From Streptomyces sp. NBC_00708 (lineage in GTDB: Bacteria; Actinomycetota; Actinomycetes; Streptomycetales; Streptomycetaceae), in contig CP108997.1 of NCBI GenBank assembly GCA_036226585.1, positions 6,696,001-6,760,000 of the forward strand: DNA of 64,000 nucleotides. Direction: 5' to 3'. The position numbers and the translations under genes were made by a program. This document shows positions 27,853 through 35,594 of this stretch, in pieces (position 1 is the stretch's first letter; each line of letters opens with the position of its first letter). Below the pieces are notes generated by a model, which did no database searches, was not told the DNA's origin, and was given only the letters and a program-made list of their open reading frames with translations.

Positions 27853-29469
27853 CTACCCGCTGAGCCGGACGGCGAGCGTGACCAGCAGCCTGGTGTCGGG
27901 GTCCTCCAGGTCCACCCCGAATCGTTCCCGGGCGCGCCGCACCCGGTAGCGCAGCGTGTTGGGGTGGACGACCAGCCGGGCCGCCGCCCGCGAAACATCG
28001 CCGGATGCCTCCAGGTAGGCCGCCAGCGACCGGACCAGGTCGCCGCCCGCCGCCAGGTCCGTCCGTACGAGCTCGTGCACGGGCCCGTCCCCTGCCTCCC
28101 AGACCGGCCGGGCCGCGTCCAGGACCCGGGCGACGTCCAGCGAGGGCCCCACGCCCGCGGCGTCCGCCGACCGTTGCGCGCCGCCCGCGTCCGCCCGCTC
28201 GCGCAGCACCCGCACGATGAGCAGGGCCTCTTCGTACGAGCCCCGCACCCCCTGCGCACCCGCGACCACCGGGCCGGCCCCCGCCAGCACCCCGGCGCCG
28301 CCGCCCGGACCCGCCAGCTCCCTGGCGAGAGCCGCCGCGCCGCGCTCCGCCCCCGCGTCCACGGGCAGCAGCACCAGCAGCCGGTCGCCGTCGCGCAGTA
28401 CGCGCACGGACGGGCGGTACGTCGCCGCCTGGAGCGCCGCCACGTCGAGGGTGCGGTCGCCCGGGGCGGGCACGGCGGTGAGGGGTTCGGCGACCACCAC
28501 CGCGCAGGCGGCGTCGGGGGACAGGCCGAGCGACCAGGCGTGCGTGCGGGCGTCCCCGTCCCCGTACAGCAGTCCGCGCAGCGCGAGTTCGCTGCGGCGG
28601 GCGGCGCCGCTCTCGCGCAGCCGGTGCCGCACCAGCAGGGGCGCGGCGACCTCGGCGGCCCTGCGCAGGGCGTCCGGCGCGTCCGGGCGCAGCGGACGTC
28701 CGTCGCCGGCCACCCAGATGGAGCCGAGGACCTCGGGGCCGCTGCGGACCGCGATGATCAGGCGCTCGGGTCCCTCCGCGTCGGCCGCGCGGTGGATCAC
28801 GTCACGGGAGGTCCACAGCGTCCGGAGCATTCCGCTGCGGCGCAGCTCCGCGACCCGCCACTCCGGAACCCGGCCGCCCAGGATGGTCGACCGGCGCAGC
28901 ACATCGGCGTCGGGCCCCGTGGCGGAGTGGGCCAGGACCCGCAGGCGCGTGTCCTCGATGGTGATCGAACCGCCGGTGTACTCGGCGACGGCCGCCGCGA
29001 GGGCGCTCAGGCTCTCCGGACCCCCGGCCGCCATCCGCCCCGCCGTCCCGTCGTCGGCGCCCGCCCGTGCGCAGGCCAGCGCGGATCGCAGCAACGCGGC
29101 GGTGTCCGTCCAGTCCGCCCACTCCGCGCGGGTGAGCAGGGCGACCCCCGCCCCCGCGGCGGCGTCGACCACCTGCGGCGCGGCGGCGACCCCTTCCACG
29201 GCGCGCAGCACCACGCCGGACGCGCCCCGGCGCGCGGCTTCGCGGACCGGGGCCGCGGCGTCGGGGGACGAGGCGGGCGCGCCGGTCAGCAGGACCAGAC
29301 AGCCGTCCAGCGACCGGGCCGGGCCTTCGTCGCCCACGGCCACACCCCGCACGCCGACGTCATGGCCGGCGGGCGCCAGCAGCAGCCGCAGGCTCCCGCC
29401 GTCGTCGAAGGCGAGGAGTTCGCGCAGCGCGACGGAGGGCTCCGGCGGGAGGGGCGCACGACTCGTCAT
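27853..29469 (-). CDS. PucR-family transcriptional regulator
   Basis: Protein of 538 residues. The N-terminal PucR domain (residues 1-130; LRELLAFDDGGSLRLLLAP, GCLVLLTGAPASSP) is followed by a GGDEF-like/GAF-like middle. The C-terminal PucR helix-turn-helix reads LAAYLEASGDVSRAAARLVV and HPNTLRYRVRRARERFGVDL. PucR-type proteins often activate purine, amine or amino-acid catabolic genes near them. The decarboxylase gene downstream on the same strand is the likely target. Confidence 0.85.
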   Translation of the reverse strand: MTSRAPLPPEPSVALRELLAFDDGGSLRLLLAPAGHDVGVRGVAVGDEGPARSLDGCLVLLTGAPASSPDAAAPVREAARRGASGVVLRAVEGVAAAPQVVDAAAGAGVALLTRAEWADWTDTAALLRSALACARAGADDGTAGRMAAGGPESLSALAAAVAEYTGGSITIEDTRLRVLAHSATGPDADVLRRSTILGGRVPEWRVAELRRSGMLRTLWTSRDVIHRAADAEGPERLIIAVRSGPEVLGSIWVAGDGRPLRPDAPDALRRAAEVAAPLLVRHRLRESGAARRSELALRGLLYGDGDARTHAWSLGLSPDAACAVVVAEPLTAVPAPGDRTLDVAALQAATYRPSVRVLRDGDRLLVLLPVDAGAERGAAALARELAGPGGGAGVLAGAGPVVAGAQGVRGSYEEALLIVRVLRERADAGGAQRSADAAGVGPSLDVARVLDAARPVWEAGDGPVHELVRTDLAAGGDLVRSLAAYLEASGDVSRAAARLVVHPNTLRYRVRRARERFGVDLEDPDTRLLVTLAVRLSG

Positions 29470-29518
29470 GGCAGCCGAGCATACGAGCGCACCGGGGCTC
29501 CGGGTCCGGAACCGGCCC

Positions 29519-30259
29519 TCACTCGTCGGCGAGGTCGCTGCGGCTGCACGCCAGGACGCCCGCCGTGCCCGCCAGCCGTGCCGTCAGCGCGTCGGGGTCG
29601 CCCCGGCCCTGCACGCTCAGCGCGACCTCGACGGTCCGCTCGACGTCCTCCTGGGGGCGCCGGCGCCGGTATCGGCCCGAGCCGGAGAGCGTGGTCAGCT
29701 CGGAGACCGCGAACCCGGTCTCCGTACAGTGGTTGACCAGTTCCCGCAGCGCCCCGACCCCCTCGGTGTACGTGATGCGGTACCCGATCGAGGCGTTGCG
29801 CAGGGTGGGGAGCCGGTGGGCGAGGGGGCGTACTCCGTAGGACACCAGGAAGTACGCGAGCGTGGCCAGCGTGGCGAGGACCGGCAGCCCCGCACCGGCC
29901 GCGCAGCCCACGGCGGCGGTGAGCCAGATCGAGGCCGCGGTGGTCAGGCCCCGCACGGAGCCCCGGTGGACGAAGATGACGCCGCCGCCGATGAAGCCGA
30001 GGCCGGAGACGATCTGGGCCGCGACCCGGGACGGGTCCAGCTCCACCTGGCCGGTGACCACGACGTCGGAGAAGCCGAACTTGCTGACCAGGGTGAAGAG
30101 CGCGGCCCCGAGTCCGACGATGGTGTACGTGCGCAGGCCGGCCGCCTTCTGGCGGATCTCGCGCTCGATCCCGATCGCGCACGACAAGACGAACGCGATG
30201 CCGAACTGCGCCGCGTGCGTCCAGTTCTGACCGAACGGTTCGTTGATGTCGAGTGCCAC
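29519..30259 (-). CDS. mgtC: MgtC/SapB-family membrane protein
   Basis: Inner-membrane protein of 246 residues. The N-terminal MgtC domain has about four or five helices with the family motif CAIGIEREIRQKAAGLRTYT and LGAALFTLVS, then GLGFIGGGVIFVHRGSVRGL and TTAASIWLTAAVGCAAGAG. A cytoplasmic ACT-like C-terminal domain begins near residue 160. MgtC proteins help survival at low Mg2+ and can act on ATP synthase in pathogens; the role in Streptomyces is not defined. Single gene on the minus strand. Confidence 0.9.
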   Translation of the reverse strand: MALDINEPFGQNWTHAAQFGIAFVLSCAIGIEREIRQKAAGLRTYTIVGLGAALFTLVSKFGFSDVVVTGQVELDPSRVAAQIVSGLGFIGGGVIFVHRGSVRGLTTAASIWLTAAVGCAAGAGLPVLATLATLAYFLVSYGVRPLAHRLPTLRNASIGYRITYTEGVGALRELVNHCTETGFAVSELTTLSGSGRYRRRRPQEDVERTVEVALSVQGRGDPDALTARLAGTAGVLACSRSDLADE

Positions 30260-30367
30260 GCAGCCTCCGGGCCCGGCGGGCCTGTCCGGCGGATCATGAT
30301 CGGACAGACTCCACCGTACCCGGCCATTCGGGTCCCGGTCGCAAGCGGCACGGCGGCCGGTCCCCGG

Positions 30368-30399
30368 GCGGTACGGGAGGGCGGCGGCTCCCGTACCGC
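30368..30399 (-). terminator. Terminator after the LPMO gene
   Basis: Arms GCGGTACGGGAG (30368-30379) and CTCCCGTACCGC (30388-30399) form a perfect 12-bp stem, about 30 bp past the LPMO stop. An alternative GGCGGCGG/CCGCCGCC pairing overlaps it. The rest of 30260-30428 is empty. Confidence 0.7.
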
Positions 30400-30428
30400 G
30401 AGGGAACCGCCGCCGTCCGCGCAGGCGG

Positions 30429-31538
30429 CTAGTTGACGCAGCCGATCGAGCCGATGGGGAAGTTGTTGCCGGTGGAGGTCGCGGTGAACCCGAAGGTCAC
30501 GCTGCCGTCCGGCGGGATCGTGCGGTTGTAGTCGGCGTTCCTGACTGTCAGCGTGCCGTCGGAGCCGGTGCTCAGCACCCCGCTCCACACGCTGCTGACC
30601 GTGGTGCCCGCGCCGGGCTTCCAGTTCACGGACCAGCCGTCGAGCGCCGTCGTGTTGTGGTTCATGACCTCGACGGAGCCCTGGAAGCCGCCGCTCCAGG
30701 AGTTGGTCACGCTGTAGACGGCCATGCAGCCGGTGTGCGGATCGGTGGGGTCGGTCGGATCGGGCGTCGGGTCCGTGGGGTCCGGGGTCGGGTCGGTCGG
30801 GTCCGGCGTCGGGGTGGTGGAGCCGCGCATGCCGGTCACCTCGCCGTGGCCGCCGTCGAAGACGATGTCGGAGCAGGAGAAGAAGTTCTCCTGGCTGTCC
30901 GAGCGCACCCACTGGATGAACATCACCGCGTCACCCGAGCGGCCCGAGGGCAGGGTCAGGTCCCAGTAGTAGTGGCCACCGTCGGTGCCCGGCGAGCCCA
31001 CGGCGGGCGGGTTGGTGACCGTCTGCACCAACTCCAGGTCGTTCCAGCCCAGTTCGGACGTGGGCGCGTACCCGGGCTTGGACACGTAGACCCGGAACGA
31101 GCCCGGGTGCGCGGCCCAGTTGCTGTGGTCGACCTCGATCGTGGCGCCCGAGGTCAGGTGCGTACGGGGCCAGTCACCGCGCGGCGCGTTGTAGCCGGTG
31201 AAGTTGTACGGCGAGCGGTCGCCGGCGCTGCACAGCTTGCCGTCCGGGACGTAACCCTGGCCCCGGCCACCGGCGTTGGAGTCGAGCACGGCGAACCAGT
31301 TGTACAGGGCGGTCGCACCGCTCTCCGCGAGCGCGGCCTTGCACGCCGGGTTGGTCGGGTCCAGGGCGCCGGTGCTCGTCTTGGCGTCCAGGTAACAGAG
31401 GTAGGTGCGCGATCCCGGCGACATCGTGACGCCGTGGGCCTGCGCGCTGCCCTGGCCCAGCAGGGTGAAGGCGATGCCGCCGAGCAGCGTCGCCAGCACC
31501 GCCGCCAGGGAGGCGAGTTGTGTCCTGCGTCTTGCCAT
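30429..31538 (-). CDS. celS2: Secreted cellulose-active lytic polysaccharide monooxygenase, AA10 + CBM2
   Basis: Copper enzyme that oxidatively cleaves crystalline cellulose. The 369 residues align by eye with Streptomyces CelS2 (ScLPMO10C). Signal peptide 1-34 (ends QGSAQA), so mature residue His35 starts the copper histidine brace; His144 (NWAAHPGSF) completes it and Phe219 (QENFFSCSD) is the axial residue, at the same numbers as ScLPMO10C. A PTPDPTDP linker (about 241-270) leads to a C-terminal CBM2 (YSVTNSWSGGFQGSVEVMNH). A promoter with a TGGGAGCGCTCCCA operator lies upstream, placing it in a CebR/CelR cellulose regulon. Confidence 0.95.
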   Translation of the reverse strand: MARRRTQLASLAAVLATLLGGIAFTLLGQGSAQAHGVTMSPGSRTYLCYLDAKTSTGALDPTNPACKAALAESGATALYNWFAVLDSNAGGRGQGYVPDGKLCSAGDRSPYNFTGYNAPRGDWPRTHLTSGATIEVDHSNWAAHPGSFRVYVSKPGYAPTSELGWNDLELVQTVTNPPAVGSPGTDGGHYYWDLTLPSGRSGDAVMFIQWVRSDSQENFFSCSDIVFDGGHGEVTGMRGSTTPTPDPTDPTPDPTDPTPDPTDPTDPHTGCMAVYSVTNSWSGGFQGSVEVMNHNTTALDGWSVNWKPGAGTTVSSVWSGVLSTGSDGTLTVRNADYNRTIPPDGSVTFGFTATSTGNNFPIGSIGCVN

Positions 31539-31697
31539 GGTGTCTCCTTCTGCGTGTGCGGGGGCGGTCGTCGTGCGGGACGAGCGTCAGGAGGTCGCAC
31601 CGAGGTGTGGTCGGACCGACGGTGCCGTGGCGGATCACCCTCCGGGCCTGGGCGGTGGGGGATGCGTGGGGGTGACAGGCAGCGGAGGGGTGCTGCA

Positions 31698-31759
31698 TGG
31701 GAGCGCTCCCATGCATTCGTTGGTAGGGGACTGTAGGGGATTCGCCGTGTCCCTGACAA
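31698..31759 (-). promoter_or_regulatory. LPMO promoter with CebR/CelR-type operator
   Basis: On the minus strand: TTGTCA (31759-31754), 18 bp, TACAGT (31735-31730), then the perfect 14-bp palindrome TGGGAGCGCTCCCA (31711-31698), 18 bp after the -10. This is the published CebR/CelR box. In 31539-31912 nothing else is supportable. Confidence 0.85.
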
Positions 31760-31912
31760 TGGGGCGGACGGGATCGGCCGAAAGGGGCCGCCGAAGGGGG
31801 CGGGTCCGGGGTGGGCGCCGGGGCGGGGCCGGGGCGGGCGCCGGGGTGGCCAACCCGGCGCGGCGGCCCGGCGGTGCGCGCCGCACGGGTCACCAGTTGC
31901 CGCGCCGCCTGC

Positions 31913-32047
31913 CGAGCATCCGCCTGTCGAGCGCCCGCCCGTCGAGCATCCGCCCGTCGAGCGCCCGCCCGTCGAGCATCCGCCCGTCGAGCATCCGCCC
32001 GTCGAGCGCCCGCCCGTCGAGCGCCCGCCCGTCGAGCGCCCGCCCGT
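31913..32047. repeat. 15-bp minisatellite, nine copies
   Basis: Nine exact-length tandem units, CGAGCGCCCGCCCGT or CGAGCATCCGCCCGT (first unit with one T), followed by a partial unit. The two variants differ only at GC/AT in positions 6-7 and are interspersed. The array ends 15 bp past the 3' end of the celR-like gene. It is open in several frames (minus strand gives repeated LDGRA/LDGRM) but has no start, ribosome binding site or family support as a gene. Confidence 0.85.
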
Positions 32048-32062
32048 CGGGCGCCTCGTGTG

Positions 32063-33085
32063 TCAGCCCGACCCGCGCACCATCAGTCGCGTCCGCAGGA
32101 TCACGTGGTGCCAGGCCACCTTCGGCCGGCTCATCTCCTCCAGCAGCAGCCGCACCATGGCCCGGCCGATCTCCTCCATCGGCTGGCGGACCGTCGTCAG
32201 TGGCGGCTCGGTCTGCTCGGCGAGCTCGAAGTCGTCGAAGCCGACCACCGCGACGTCGTCGGGCACCCGGCGCCCCGCCGCGTGCAGCGCGGCCAGCGCG
32301 CCGGCGGCCATGCTGTCCGAAGCGGCGAACACGGCGTCGACCTCCGGGTGTTGCTCGATCAGACCCGTCATCGCGCGCCGGCCGCTGGCCTCGGTGAAGT
32401 CGCCCTGCACGACCAGGGACGGCAGCTCCGCGCATCCCGCCTCGCGCAGCGCCTCCCGGTATCCGCGCAGCCGGCACTGGGCGACGTACATCTCGGGCGG
32501 TCCGGTGATGGCGGCGATGTTCTTCCGGCCGCCGCGCACCAGGTGGCCCACCGCGTCCCGCGCGCCGCCAACGTTGTCGGCGTCCACGTAGGTGACCCGC
32601 TCGTCACCGGAGCGCCGGCCCAGCAGCACCGTGGGAACCCCGGCGTCCGCGAGCATGTCCGGCAGTCGGTCCTCGGCGCTCACCGACATGAGCAGCACCC
32701 CGTCGACCCGGCCCCCGCGTACGTACTCCAGGAGCCGCTGCCGTTCGCTGTCGGTCCGGACCAGGGTGAGGAGCAGTTGCACCCCCTGCTCGTCCAGGGC
32801 GTCCCCGACCGCGCTGACGATCTCCGAGAAGAACGGCTCGCCGAACAGCCGCCAGTCGGTCTTCGTCATCACCAGGGCGACGGCGCCCGCCCGTTGCCCG
32901 GCCAGGGAGCGTGCGGCCAGGTTGGGCACGTAACCCAGTTCGTCGATGGCGCGCTGTACGGCGCGGCGGGTGGACTCCCTGACGCCCGAGGCATTGTTGA
33001 TCACCCGGGAGACCGTGCCCCGTCCCACCCCGGCGAGCGCGGCGACCTCTTCCAGCGTCGGCGTGCCGGAACTCCTGTTCAGCAT
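32063..33085 (-). CDS. CelR/CebR-like LacI-family regulator of cellulose genes
   Basis: LacI repressor of 340 residues. The headpiece reads TLEEVAALAGVGRGTVSRVI; the recognition helix GVGRGTVSRVIN is the same as in Thermobifida CelR, which binds TGGGAGCGCTCCCA and is released by cellobiose. The periplasmic-binding-like core follows (VALVMTKTDWRLFGEPFFSE; VDGVLLMSVSAEDRLP; VFAASDSMAAGALAAL). That exact operator occurs three times around it: at the LPMO, and twice between this gene and the divergent cellulase. TAGGAT (minus strand, 33113-33108) is a likely -10. Whether this is the organism's main CebR or a second copy cannot be told from here. Confidence 0.88.
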   Translation of the reverse strand: MLNRSSGTPTLEEVAALAGVGRGTVSRVINNASGVRESTRRAVQRAIDELGYVPNLAARSLAGQRAGAVALVMTKTDWRLFGEPFFSEIVSAVGDALDEQGVQLLLTLVRTDSERQRLLEYVRGGRVDGVLLMSVSAEDRLPDMLADAGVPTVLLGRRSGDERVTYVDADNVGGARDAVGHLVRGGRKNIAAITGPPEMYVAQCRLRGYREALREAGCAELPSLVVQGDFTEASGRRAMTGLIEQHPEVDAVFAASDSMAAGALAALHAAGRRVPDDVAVVGFDDFELAEQTEPPLTTVRQPMEEIGRAMVRLLLEEMSRPKVAWHHVILRTRLMVRGSG

Positions 33086-33176
33086 CTCCCACCCCCAAGA
33101 GCCCCCGATCCTACGGCCAGGAGGGTGAACGCCCGAGTGAACGGGGCGATCGGCGGCCGATATCGGCTCCCGCGTC

Positions 33177-33190
33177 TGGGAGCGCTCCCA
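33177..33190. promoter_or_regulatory. CebR/CelR box 1 (cellulase/celR intergenic)
   Basis: Perfect TGGGAGCGCTCCCA palindrome, 92 bp upstream of the regulator start and just before a possible TTGTGC -35 (33198) for the cellulase. Confidence 0.85.
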
Positions 33191-33268
33191 AGTTTATTTG
33201 TGCATGACAGCGTCGGATCCCTATGCGCGGGGGCTCGGCGGCGTGTACGGTCTCGGCCCGATGGGTTC

Positions 33269-33282
33269 TGGGAGCGCTCCCA
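33269..33282 (+). promoter_or_regulatory. CebR/CelR box 2 (cellulase leader)
   Basis: Perfect TGGGAGCGCTCCCA, centred 92 bp from box 1 and 45 bp before the cellulase start. TACGGT (33246-33251) lies 17 bp upstream and may be the -10, matching the spacing at the LPMO promoter. Confidence 0.85.
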
Positions 33283-33327
33283 TTCGAAAGTTCCTCAGTT
33301 GTTCCCCTTCGAACGAGGAGAAATGCT

Positions 33328-34716
33328 GTGAAACGCTTCTTGGCTCTGCTGGCGACCGGCGCGACGGTCATGGGCCTGACGGTCCTGGCCAGTCCTCCGG
33401 CGGCGGCCGCCACCGGCTGCAAGGTGGACTACACCGTCGCCAGTCAGTGGGAGGGCGGCTTCCAGGGCGGCGTGAAGGTCACCAATCTCGGTGATCCCGT
33501 GAGCGGCTGGCAGCTCAAGTTCACCCTGCCGGATTCCGGTCAGAAGGTCGTCCAGGGCTGGAACGCGACCTGGTCGCAGTCCGGCTCCACGGTGACCGCC
33601 GCCGGCGTCGACTGGAACAGCAGCCTGGCCACCGGCGGCTCGGCCGACCTGGGCTTCGTCGGCTCGTTCACGGGCTCCAACCCGCAGCCCACGGGCTTCA
33701 CGCTCAACGGTGTCGCGTGCACCGGGTCCGTCGGCGGCGGGGGAGACGACGACGGTCCGCCGCCCACCACGGGTGACGGCACCCCGGTCGGGACCAACGG
33801 CCAGCTCCACGTGTGCGGTACGAACCTGTGCAACCAGTACAACCGACCCATCCAGCTGCGCGGCATGAGCACGCACGGCCTCCAGTGGTTCAGTCAGTGC
33901 TACAACAACGCGTCCCTGGACGCGCTGGCGAACGACTGGAAGGCGGACCTGCTGCGCACCGCCATGTACGTCCAGGAGGACGGCTACGAGACCGACCCGG
34001 CGGGCTTCACCAGCAAGGTCAACGGCCTTGTCGACATGGCCGAGGCCCGTGGCATGTACGCCCTGATCGACTTCCACACCCTCACGCCGGGCGACCCCAA
34101 CTACAACCTGGAGCGCGCCAAGACGTTCTTCGCGTCCGTCGCGGCCCGCAACGCCTCGAAGAAGAACGTCATCTACGAGATCGCCAACGAGCCCAACGGT
34201 GTGAGCTGGGCGGGCATCAAGAGCTACGCAGAGCAGGTCATCCCGGTGATCCGGGCCGCCGACCCGGACGCGGTCGTCATCGTCGGCACCCGTGGCTGGT
34301 CCTCCCTGGGCGTCTCGGACGGGTCCAGCGAGAGCGAGGTCGTCAACAGCCCCGTCAACGCCACGAACATCATGTACGCGTTCCACTTCTACGCCGCGAG
34401 CCACAAGGACAACTACCGCGCGACGGTGAGCCGGGCCGCGTCACAACTCCCGCTGTTCGTGACGGAGTTCGGCACGGTGAGCGCCACCGGCGGCGGCGCG
34501 CTGGACCGGGCGAGCACGACCGCCTGGCTGGACCTGCTCGACCAGCTGAAGATCAGCTACGCGAACTGGACCTACTCCGACGCCAACGAGAGCAGTGCCG
34601 CGTTCAAGCCCGGCACCTGTGACGGCGGCGACTACAGGAGCAGCGGTGTGCTGACCGAGTCGGGCGCACTGCTCAAGTCCCGGATCAGCACCCCGGACAA
34701 CTTCCCCACCAGCTGA
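33328..34716 (+). CDS. Secreted endoglucanase, CBM2 + GH5
   Basis: Cuts internal beta-1,4-glucan bonds in cellulose. The 462 residues have a signal peptide (1-28, ending AAAA), an N-terminal CBM2 (YTVASQWEGGFQGGVKVTNL; W-rich binding face), an acidic/Pro linker (GGGGDDDGPPPTTGDG), and a GH5 barrel. The barrel has QLRGMSTHGLQWF, acid/base Glu in IYEIANEPNG, and nucleophile Glu in PLFVTEFGT. The GTG at 33328 has GAGGAG at 7 nt. It is divergent from the celR-like gene, with two CebR boxes between, and probably acts with the LPMO. Confidence 0.95.
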   Translation: MKRFLALLATGATVMGLTVLASPPAAAATGCKVDYTVASQWEGGFQGGVKVTNLGDPVSGWQLKFTLPDSGQKVVQGWNATWSQSGSTVTAAGVDWNSSLATGGSADLGFVGSFTGSNPQPTGFTLNGVACTGSVGGGGDDDGPPPTTGDGTPVGTNGQLHVCGTNLCNQYNRPIQLRGMSTHGLQWFSQCYNNASLDALANDWKADLLRTAMYVQEDGYETDPAGFTSKVNGLVDMAEARGMYALIDFHTLTPGDPNYNLERAKTFFASVAARNASKKNVIYEIANEPNGVSWAGIKSYAEQVIPVIRAADPDAVVIVGTRGWSSLGVSDGSSESEVVNSPVNATNIMYAFHFYAASHKDNYRATVSRAASQLPLFVTEFGTVSATGGGALDRASTTAWLDLLDQLKISYANWTYSDANESSAAFKPGTCDGGDYRSSGVLTESGALLKSRISTPDNFPTS

Positions 34717-34726
34717 TCCGCGAAAT

Positions 34727-34756
34727 GCGGGGGCCCCGGTGCGCCGGGGCCCCCGC
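34727..34756 (+). terminator. Terminator after cellulase
   Basis: Perfect 13-bp stem (arm GCGGGGGCCCCGG, 34727-34739 with 34744-34756), 4-nt loop, 10 bp past the stop. Confidence 0.8.
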
Positions 34757-34781
34757 AGTCATGCGCGGACACCGCCGAACC

Positions 34782-34840
34782 TTGACACTCCGTCGACAGC
34801 GGCGAGACACTGGGGCCGTCGCGGGAGAGCGCTCTCCCGC
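34782..34840 (+). promoter_or_regulatory. Orphan LacI-controlled promoter
   Basis: TTGACA (34782-34787), 17 bp, GACACT (34805-34810), then a perfect 22-bp palindrome (34819-34840) with core GGGAGAGCGCTCTCCC. The arrangement and even flanking bases (TTGACAC..CTGGG..CGGGAGAGCGCTCTCC) resemble the GH3 promoter at 46493-46551. No glycosidase gene follows; the next feature is the long hairpin at 34887. Confidence 0.65.
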
Positions 34841-34940
34841 GCGATTTCCGCCACCGTGCCGACCCACTCCCCGCTGTCGGCGCGGTACAGAAGCCCGTGG
34901 TGGCCACGGCTCTCCGTGGCCACCACGGGCTTCTGTGTAT
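34817..34940 (+). ncRNA. Candidate LacI-controlled small RNA
   Basis: Hypothetical transcript bounded by the orphan promoter (expected start near 34817) and the 23-bp terminator hairpin. It would contain the operator palindrome (itself a hairpin), a 6-bp GCCGAC/GTCGGC stem (34858-34881) and the terminator. No open reading frame with a ribosome binding site is seen inside. The alternative is a scar left by loss of a coding gene between promoter and terminator. Confidence 0.3.
34887..34936 (+). terminator. Exceptionally strong hairpin (23-bp stem)
   Basis: Perfect 23-bp stem, arms 34887-34909 and 34914-34936 (arm begins ACAGAAGCCCGTGGTGGC), 4-nt loop CTCT, followed by the AT-rich GTATATTC. It would end any transcript from the orphan promoter at about 120-125 nt, or act as an attenuator ahead of the tetR gene. 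Confidence 0.75.
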
Positions 34941-34993
34941 ATTCGGCAAAGGCCGAGCTGAGGGCCCTGGGACACGCACAGGCGGGGGTGGGG

Positions 34994-35575
34994 ATGGTTC
35001 GCGCGGGGCTGACGACCGAACGGGTCGTGGCGGCTGCGGCCGATCTGGCGGACTCGGCCGGCTTCGACAAGGTCACCATCTCCGCACTGGCCCGGGGCTT
35101 CGGCGTGAAGGACGCGAGCCTCTACTCCCACGTCAGGAACCTGGGCGACCTGCGCACCCGTGTCGCGCTGCTCGCCGCCGAGGAGTTCATCGACCGGATC
35201 GAGGCGGCGGTGGCCGGCCGGGCCGCGAAGGACGCCCTGGTCGCGTTCGCCGGTGCCTACCGCGCCTTCGCGCTGGAGTGCCCGGGCCGGTACGCGGCCA
35301 CGCAGTACCCCGTCGACCCCGCGATCGTCGCCGAGGCGCCCGCGTACCACCGCACCCTGCGGACCACCTCGGCGATGCTGCGCGCGTACGGTCTGACCGA
35401 ACCCGACCTCACCGACGCGGTACGGCTGCTGCGCAGCACCTTCCACGGCTTCACCGCCCTGGAGGGGGACGGCGGCTTCGAGGCCCCGCGGCCCGTGCAG
35501 GCCTCGTGGGAACGCGCGGTCGACGCCCTGCACTACCTGCTGTCGAACTGGTCGCGGGCGACCGGGGGAGCGTAG
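34994..35575 (+). CDS. TetR-family regulator (TetR_C_33/WHG type)
   Basis: Repressor of 193 residues. HTH region: RAGLTTERVVAAAADLADSA, then TISALARGFGVKDASLYSHV, the pattern of the YSHV-type TetR group. The C-terminal ligand domain has AYRAFALECPGRYAATQYPV and LLRSTFHGFTALEGDGGFE. The ATG at 34994 matches the usual family start, in a G-rich stretch that could serve as ribosome binding site; a GTG 6 nt earlier is possible. No neighbour is an obvious target. The long hairpin lies 58 bp upstream. Confidence 0.85.
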   Translation: MVRAGLTTERVVAAAADLADSAGFDKVTISALARGFGVKDASLYSHVRNLGDLRTRVALLAAEEFIDRIEAAVAGRAAKDALVAFAGAYRAFALECPGRYAATQYPVDPAIVAEAPAYHRTLRTTSAMLRAYGLTEPDLTDAVRLLRSTFHGFTALEGDGGFEAPRPVQASWERAVDALHYLLSNWSRATGGA

Positions 35576-35594
35576 GCGCGCTCCACCGGAGCCC

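Noticed and set aside
31913..32047. CRISPR array
   Set aside because: The units are contiguous 15-bp tandems without unique spacers, and no cas genes are present; it is a minisatellite.
31405..32477. Protein genes made of SSARPSS or LDGRA repeats on either strand
   Set aside because: They only reflect the minisatellite read in different frames; no ribosome binding site or family similarity, and they overlap the LacI gene.
34739..34993. N-terminal extension of the TetR protein
   Set aside because: The frame is open but runs through the orphan promoter and 23-bp hairpin and encodes no known domain; the family start is at 34994.
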